A stretch of DNA of 64,000 bases. Source: Triplophysa rosa (lineage: Eukaryota; Chordata; Actinopteri; Cypriniformes; Nemacheilidae). The stretch covers positions 7,846,976 through 7,910,975 of the forward strand of contig NC_079910.1 of the NCBI RefSeq assembly GCF_024868665.1. The letters run 5' to 3'. This document shows, piece by piece, positions 59,001-64,000 of this stretch. The translations under genes were made by a program, and so were the position numbers. Every line of letters begins with the position of its first letter. Position 1 is the stretch's first letter. The notes under the pieces are model-generated. The model did not search any database. It saw only the letters and a program-made list of their open reading frames with translations, and was not told the origin of the DNA.

Positions 59001-60303
59001 AGGCTCGTCTACACATTTCTCCAGCTCACCCAGGAAATAACTACTCAGAACAGAAGGGAGATCAGACGTTCTCCATCATACCACCAAACACTCGCTTTGC
59101 TCATACTATAAGCATTTCTCATGCATAGATATAGCCTAAGATCATTTGTTGCTTTTTAACAGACAGACCGGTTATAAGGTCAGAATTTCACATCTAAACA
59201 AAGCGCTGGGGAAAGTTTAGTCTAAACTGTCTTTAAAGTTTTAAGAATATGTTCAAAGACTTAAATTCTTTCTCACTCTCACACACACATGTGCAAACAC
59301 AGATAAACCCACTCTTTATGCCAGTCGTAGATCTGATGAATATTCCCAAACACTATTTTGTCTTTCCCCTTCATATCTTCCGGTACTCCTTTAGCGTTCA
59401 TGGTGGCCATGTAGCCCTGAAAAAGACATTACATTGTAACCTCACTTAGCACATGACCACAAAGCACTCAACTGTAATGAAACTACACCATTTCATCTGT
59501 GACAATAAAGCATTTTTCTGGCATCATTACTTTGATTTATAATACAATCAGTATTACAGCTGACAAAAATTCAGGTCATATGATACATCAAATCTAATTC
59601 TACGGTGATTAAATGCTCTGAAATGCATTCTGGTTGTTCTAAGATTACAGGAAATTGATACCATTCCATAACGCCATTGATTAAATCCTCATGTGATTTG
59701 CTAATAGATATTTTCAAAGCCACTGCGAAAGCCATTTATTTTTTGTAATGTTGTGAACGAGAATGTGGCTCACCTCCACAATAAGTCCTAGATCACCTAC
59801 ATACATCTTTTCTGTCTCTATTAATTCCTTCAGAACGTACCTACAGGAGAAAGAGGGGGCTACTTTAGATCTTATTGGCTTCGTGAAGTCATTTGATTCC
59901 AAAACAATACAGACAGTGCAAAACACGTGGCGAGCATCTAATATCAGCAGAGGTTTGAGCTTGAATGGCATATTAATATAATGGAAGCTGTAGGGGATTT
60001 TTTCTAGAAATGTGCAAATATGATATGACTGCTGGTGAACATCTAATATCCGTTCAAATTTGCAATTAAAAAAGCGAAAGATAGGCTTTTCTTTTGTGTT
60101 ACATAAGAGGCCAGAAACGAGCCGTTCTATAATGTTACGTAAAGGGTAAGACTATTGACATCATGATTTCACACACACATGCTTTTTTCTAAGGCACTCC
60201 TCCGGTCCTCTTCGCTGTCTGCGGTGGTTGATGATTGGCTGGAAGTGTCGTCCATAAACATCGAACTATTGTCGTCCGCCTGTAGGCTGGTGCAATGGGT
60301 GAT
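48767..60303 (-). CDS. arhgef25: Rho guanine nucleotide exchange factor 25 (p63RhoGEF/GEFT), 13 exons, 5' end not found
   Basis: Family role: a RhoA exchange factor switched on by Galpha-q/11. Exons in coding order: 60303-60179, 59840-59774, 59416-59313, 59040-58971, 55211-55122, 54479-54387, 53354-53304, 52994-52917, 52813-52622, 52293-52113, 51613-51396, 51275-51108, 48886-48767 (TGA). They join in phase into 518 residues. DH domain: about 36-215 of this fragment, with '[20 protein letters not shown]', '[20 protein letters not shown]' and '[20 protein letters not shown]'. PH domain: about 227-350, with '[14 protein letters not shown]'. The helix after it, '[16 protein letters not shown]', belongs to the segment that binds Galpha-q in p63RhoGEF. 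The ending 'LAQLDEDDL' distinguishes ARHGEF25 from TRIO and KALRN. The N-terminal palmitoylated part was not found in 60304-64000. Exon limits come from splice sites and phase. Confidence 0.9.
49701..50104. repeat. 400-bp palindrome packed with CACATGTG and CCCATGGG sites
   Basis: Terminal words 'acagaaaagacacacgaaat' and, at the right, 'aaattcatgtgtcttttctgt' are inverted copies, and the pairing continues inward over most of the length ('ttttggaacattttggtgtg', 'acccatgggataacatgt'). The palindromic word CACATGTG occurs about six times and ACATGT many more. A 22-bp unit with 'cccatgggataacatgtaaa' is repeated three times in tandem in the left half. It is most likely a foldback or MITE-type element. 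It lies in the last intron of arhgef25. Confidence 0.8.
51679..52000. mobile_element. 'GGTCCAGTG' MITE
   Basis: Begins TTAA then 'aggtccagtgtatgaaattt' and ends with the mirror 'aattacacactggacct'. The TTAA is present only on the left, where it may have been kept while the right flank changed. Inner words are shared with 57144-57515. It lies in the arhgef25 intron between the exons at 51396-51613 and 52113-52293. Confidence 0.75.
53042..53098. repeat. (GA)n microsatellite
   Basis: About 25 uninterrupted ag/ga dinucleotides, just 5' (on -) of the acceptor of the arhgef25 exon at 52994-52917. On the sense strand it is a (CT)n run that could serve as an extended pyrimidine tract. Confidence 0.9.
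55440..55510 (+). repeat. SINE-like fragment with an intact B box
   Basis: The word 'gtgggttcgaatccc' contains the RNA polymerase III B-box consensus GGTTCGAATCC. The upstream part, 'ggggccaaggcctgaagttg', has no clear A box or cloverleaf, so it is a tRNA-derived fragment rather than a tRNA gene. It lies in the arhgef25 intron between exons 58971-59040 and 55122-55211. Confidence 0.45.
55984..56554 (+). mobile_element. TTAA-flanked 550-bp MITE, copy B
   Basis: Same element and orientation as 27558-28109: left end TTAA then 'acgggtcatatgacac', right end 'catatcactcct' then TTAA. Its termini are more worn than copy A's. The inside shares long near-identical runs such as 'tgattggccagttaaccagt' and 'aggcaggtctgggtgagcat'. 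It lies within the largest visible arhgef25 intron. Confidence 0.8.
57144..57515. mobile_element. 'GGTCCAGTG' MITE, best-preserved copy
   Basis: TTAA (57144-57147) followed by 'aggtccagtgtgtaattttt'; the right end 'catacactggacct' is followed by TTAA (57512-57515). This copy gives the clearest view of the termini. Inner words are shared with 35780-36092 and 51679-52000. Confidence 0.8.
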
Positions 60304-60366
60304 CTGGAGACAAAGAGGGAATAACTGTGAATAAGAGATGAGACATAACGCTAAAAATGTTCCTCA

Positions 60367-60402
<36 letters not shown>

Positions 60403-60408
60403 AGAGGG
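60367..60408. repeat. (GA)n microsatellite
   Basis: Interrupted ag/ga dinucleotides, about 60 bases 5' (on -) of the acceptor of the arhgef25 exon at 60303-60179. Like the tract at 53042, it is pyrimidine-rich on the sense strand. Confidence 0.85.
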
Positions 60409-62038
60409 AGGGAAGATATGAGGTGTTGTAATAGCTCAGGTTGCCTAGGTGACGAGAAAGGAGCACGCTGGGTCTTCTTGTGACAGTGACTGAATGATAA
60501 CAAGAATTCAGCGCTCTCCCGTAATCATGACAGACTTGCCGAGGGGCGAATTTGCTAAACTGCTGCGCCACATTTGCACATAGCTTTTCATTTAATTCAC
60601 TAACCACTGCAATTCAATTAAAGTCAGTTTTGTTTTAATTCAATGTATTTAGATGAAATAATAAGGCGCAAAATGCCTGTCTCCTTTGTGATTTATGCTT
60701 ATTATAAAATGTGCCTTACAAAAGTCAGTTAATAAGCAGACGCATCTTTAATGGAGGTGTTTCTTCCGTTCCCGATTTGCAAAATTTCTCAACTGACTGG
60801 CCCAAAAACAACAAACAATTTGTTTCAGCGAATTTACTTCTGCACCATAACGCCACTGACCTCAGTCACCCTGTTCTCACTAAAACTCCCAAATTGCTCT
60901 GGTTGACATGGACCATTGTTTTACTTGAGGACAGATGAGCACACAGCGGCGACTCTTGGGACGGAAAAAGGAAGTTCAAAGACGTTCTGTCTTTGTTAAG
61001 GTGTTTGTTAACCACATCAGAGGTAAAACTAGCACATATACTATGCTGTAAATCAAGCTCTATCACATCTCTTACAGTTGTTAATAGTGACGCTTGAGGT
61101 TGGGAGCTTGAACAAACAACCACTGTTGCATAACCAGGACTCTTTGTGTTACAGAAATGATAGCAGACTTACAATTTTACCTGGCAGATGTCTGATGGGT
61201 GGAAAAACGTACTGATACATTTAAGAAGTTTTCTTCTAGTGATCTCCTCTAGTGATGCCCATGTAACCACCCATAAACATCACAGGGTAAACACCCTAGC
61301 AACTGCATATCAATGCATTTAAAAGACCCAGAATACCTTAGCAACCTTAAAACATCACCCTGGCAACCATCACAATACTGTGCAGGTGACCACACACACA
61401 TAATAAGCACTTGTCAACTGACATACTGCTCCCTGTAACGTACAACATTATGCGTCATAGCTGCTGAATGGATAAAGTCAGCTGATTTAAAGAGACAGCG
61501 CACAGGTAATGAAGAAAAGAGATATCAGTGGCTGCAGAAAGCCAGAACCAATTATCAGCAACGACCACTTGTAATTGTTTTCTCTTAAAATCCTACAATG
61601 TGTCTGCGTAAGTGAGCAGCAATGTGTTTGACAAAGAAACAAATAAAACAACATTCGTGGGTGACTAGATGTCTTATAACCTGCTGGACTCCCACTTTCG
61701 TCACATAGCCTCTTCAAACACAGCTTCAATAGCAAAGATTCTTACGCTGAGACCTTGTGGTGGACAGCAAGTCTCCTACATCTTTCAGGTAGTTTGTAGG
61801 GGCACTTCCTTTGCTTGTGTGTGCAGTTTCTTATTGTATTGTATTGTATTGTATGTGTGTGAGAGAATGATGTGAGACATTTCATCATGTTGAAATGATG
61901 TGGATTACAATAAACGGAAATTCCATGTTCAAACACACGACTATAAGTTATGATGTTAACGTCGTTTACAGATATTTCAACAAGTATGTTGTCGTATATC
62001 CCTCAATCACTGTTAGCAGTTTTGTTTTGTAAAATATC

Positions 62039-62228
62039 TTAAAGGGATAGTTCACACAAAAATAAAATGCTGTCATTCCAAACTTGTATATGACATTTTC
62101 TTCTGTGGAACACAAAAGAAGATATTTTAAGAAATGTATCCGTGGTTTTGTTGTGTCCATACAATGGAAGTTAATGGGGTGGGGGTGAGTAGATGATAAT
62201 TGTCATTTTGGGTGAACTCTCTCTTTAA
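62039..62228. mobile_element. TTAA-flanked short repeat, well preserved
   Basis: TTAA then 'agggatagttcacacaaaaa' at the left and 'gggtgaactctctc' then TTAA at the right. The family words 'cttctgtggaacacaaaaga' and 'ccatacaatggaagttaatg' are present. It is the clearest copy of this family in the window. Confidence 0.8.
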
Positions 62229-63251
62229 GAATAAAACAATACAAACAAAATATAAAACTGTTTTCAGAGAATATATCTTGAATTAACTTTTGTCTTCCTC
62301 CCCATTAGCAAATACTTTTCTATTTTTAAACATAAATGTAAATATATCAAGTTTCAAGGGTGTTTACATTTAAAAAAAAGAAAAACATTTCCAAGTGAAC
62401 AAGAAGAACTCTGTCTGATTAAGAAATAGTGAGTTATGTAGTGTAGTGTAATGTTAAGCCCTACACTGTACTGATGTGCGCATTACACCAGGTCTGTCTG
62501 CATGTAATATTACACTGTTTTGTTGTTTTCTCATACATGGTTGTGTGTTTGTATGTTTTAGAGCCGTATGAGCTCTCCTGACTGGCTCGCAGGTTTACTC
62601 AGATCATTTTCAGATGTGCTTTGGCACAGGCCGCAGGAGAGCCCCCTCGCTTTTAATTTTCCCTTTTTTATCTGCGCGGCTTGTTTTTTACCCAGAAGCC
62701 AGGGGTCTTTGCTTGTTCCTTTAATAAAAAGCTGAGATCATAGTGGTTGTTTTTTTTCTACAGGAAATTATTTTTAAAGTTAGCTAGAGCAGAGGGATGA
62801 CCTTGTGTCATTGTGTCAGGGATGACGGGACTCACGCTATGGTTATATCATCGGCAGCTCCTCTCTCAAACTGCTGTGTCAGACCTCTATGTGTGCGGGG
62901 AATATAACAAAACAGTCAGTTTGATAAACATGTGCTGCGCTCCTCCGTCCGTGAGACAGGCCGCATCGGAGGAGTGCTTACATATTCATTCAGGAATTTT
63001 CCATTAGCCAACAAATAATAAACTCACGCTGAATTCCTACAGAAAAATCCCTCTGTGTCAGGTACAAAGCGATGTGTCAGTGTGCACTGAATAAGAGAGA
63101 GAGAAAGGCATGTCCAGAATGAACTGTGATGTTAACTAAAGCTCGTCCTCTCCTTTGAGAGAGACAGGACGTTGCAATGAAATATAAAAAACTACCATAG
63201 AAAATCTTATTTTATTATGTTTCTTATACCAGAAAAAATATGGATATAATC

Positions 63252-63402
63252 TAGAGATGCACCAATACTAAATTTCTCATCAGATACCGATAGCCAGCCC
63301 TGATGATAGGCTGTTTTTAACTATTGGCCGATAGCCAATAGTGTGAAAAATTGCTTTTATAGACCGATACCGATTATTGGCCAATATATCTGTGCATCTC
63401 TA
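63252..63402. mobile_element. hAT-like MITE with 'TAGAGATGCA' termini
   Basis: Starts 'tagagatgcaccaatacta' and ends 'tatctgtgcatctcta', an inverted pair. The inside has repeated 'ccgata' and 'attggcc' words. Termini of the form agagatgcaccgat are common in vertebrate hAT-type non-autonomous elements, so that class is inferred. Confidence 0.65.
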
Positions 63403-64000
63403 ATATAATATAATCTATTTAAAGTCCTGGGAAAGAGAATTCTGAGAATTGTTTCTAAACACATTATAGATGTTAGAAATGTATTGCTGAAACACATTAC
63501 AAAGACTCAGAAGTATGTAGTACTGAATTGTGGAGTTAAACCGTTAAACAGTTTTTCACCAATTCTCTGTTCAGGATTTTTTGGGCGGAGCTAAAACGGG
63601 GGATCGATGACGCAATGGAGCGTCCGAGCATGCATGGCCCCTCCCCTATCACTAGAACACCTAGCATCAGGTGTCTGCTCAATCACAATCTCAGGGTTGT
63701 AATCTCTCACGCACACGCTTTCAGGCTCTCACTTACACAACTAAACAAATATCACGCCAAATAACAAGCAAATGGTAACGCATAAGCAAATGGATGGAGG
63801 GGAATAATGCGAACGGAAGGAGGATCACTGCGCGTGATCGCGACGTGCTTCAGTGAATGATGTTTAATTAACAAATTACTAGACGAGCACGAGCAGTTAA
63901 TCCACCCGGCTGGTTCGCTATCAGCAATCTCAGCATCTACCTTATCAGCTCAAGAGAACCACTACAAATAGAGAAAGCCGTTTTACCTGCATTCTCTCTA

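Larger units (their letters stand above)
60409..64000. other. Probable 5' intron and upstream region of arhgef25, first exon not found
   Basis: No exon encoding the N-terminal part of arhgef25 could be identified, so the first exon may lie beyond 64000 or be too short to recognise. Notable contents: a (TTGTA)n tract at 61831-61854, repeats at 62039-62228 and 63252-63402, and a higher-complexity block at 62560-63060 ('ggctcgcaggtttactcaga') that may be regulatory. The window ends with 'tttacctgcattctc', which on - could be a splice donor, but no supporting frame was recognised. Confidence 0.4.

Noticed and set aside
1..64000. CRISPR arrays, operons or bacterial-type elements
   Set aside because: No regularly spaced direct repeats with unique spacers, no ribosome-binding-site-led gene clusters, and the genes are spliced vertebrate genes.

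Overview
The window is nuclear DNA of a ray-finned fish, most likely a cypriniform. It has vertebrate genes split into many short GT-AG exons, AT-rich introns, and many short repeats of the kinds common in carp and zebrafish relatives. No bacterial, viral or organellar gene was seen. All exon boundaries were placed by eye from splice sites, unbroken reading phase and recalled family sequences; no database search was run.

Four protein-coding genes are supported. (1) The 3' nine exons of b4galnt1 (ganglioside GM2/GD2 synthase type GalNAc-transferase) lie on + from 490 to 14326; its N-terminus is left of the window. (2) slc26a10, a multipass anion-exchanger family gene with a C-terminal STAS domain, lies on - from 24240 to 16388. 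Its 17 exons join in phase into about 678 residues. (3) An Sp5-type zinc-finger factor, best matched to sp5l, lies on + from 43589 to 45024 in two coding exons. (4) arhgef25 (p63RhoGEF/GEFT, a Gq-coupled RhoA exchange factor) lies on - from 60303 to 48767. Thirteen exons covering the DH and PH domains and the tail are visible; its first exon or exons were not found. The neighbourhood b4galnt1 / slc26a10 / arhgef25, with the same relative orientations, is the one recalled for human chromosome 12q13-q14. The Sp gene sits between slc26a10 and arhgef25 here.

Layout: 1-14.3 kb is b4galnt1, whose 6.6-kb fourth intron holds a degenerate tyrosine-recombinase (DIRS/Ngaro-like) retroelement with an L2-type LINE inserted inside one of its inverted terminal repeats. 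14.3-16.4 kb is the tail-to-tail gap. 16.4-24.3 kb is slc26a10, with several MITEs in its introns. 24.3-43.5 kb has no gene, some repeats and one 5'-truncated LINE, and may hold regulatory DNA for the Sp gene. 43.6-45.0 kb is the Sp gene. 45.0-48.8 kb is intergenic or UTR. 48.8-60.3 kb is arhgef25, with a 400-bp E-box-rich palindrome and several MITEs. 60.3-64 kb is probably its 5' intron.

The genes are not an operon and share no obvious pathway: ganglioside synthesis, anion transport, Wnt-linked transcription and Rho signalling. Their common interest is conserved synteny. No new molecular system was found. The most notable items are the nested retroelement, the intact slc26a10, the long gene-free flank of the Sp gene, the palindrome of CACATGTG sites, and several unrelated short elements that are all flanked by TTAA.
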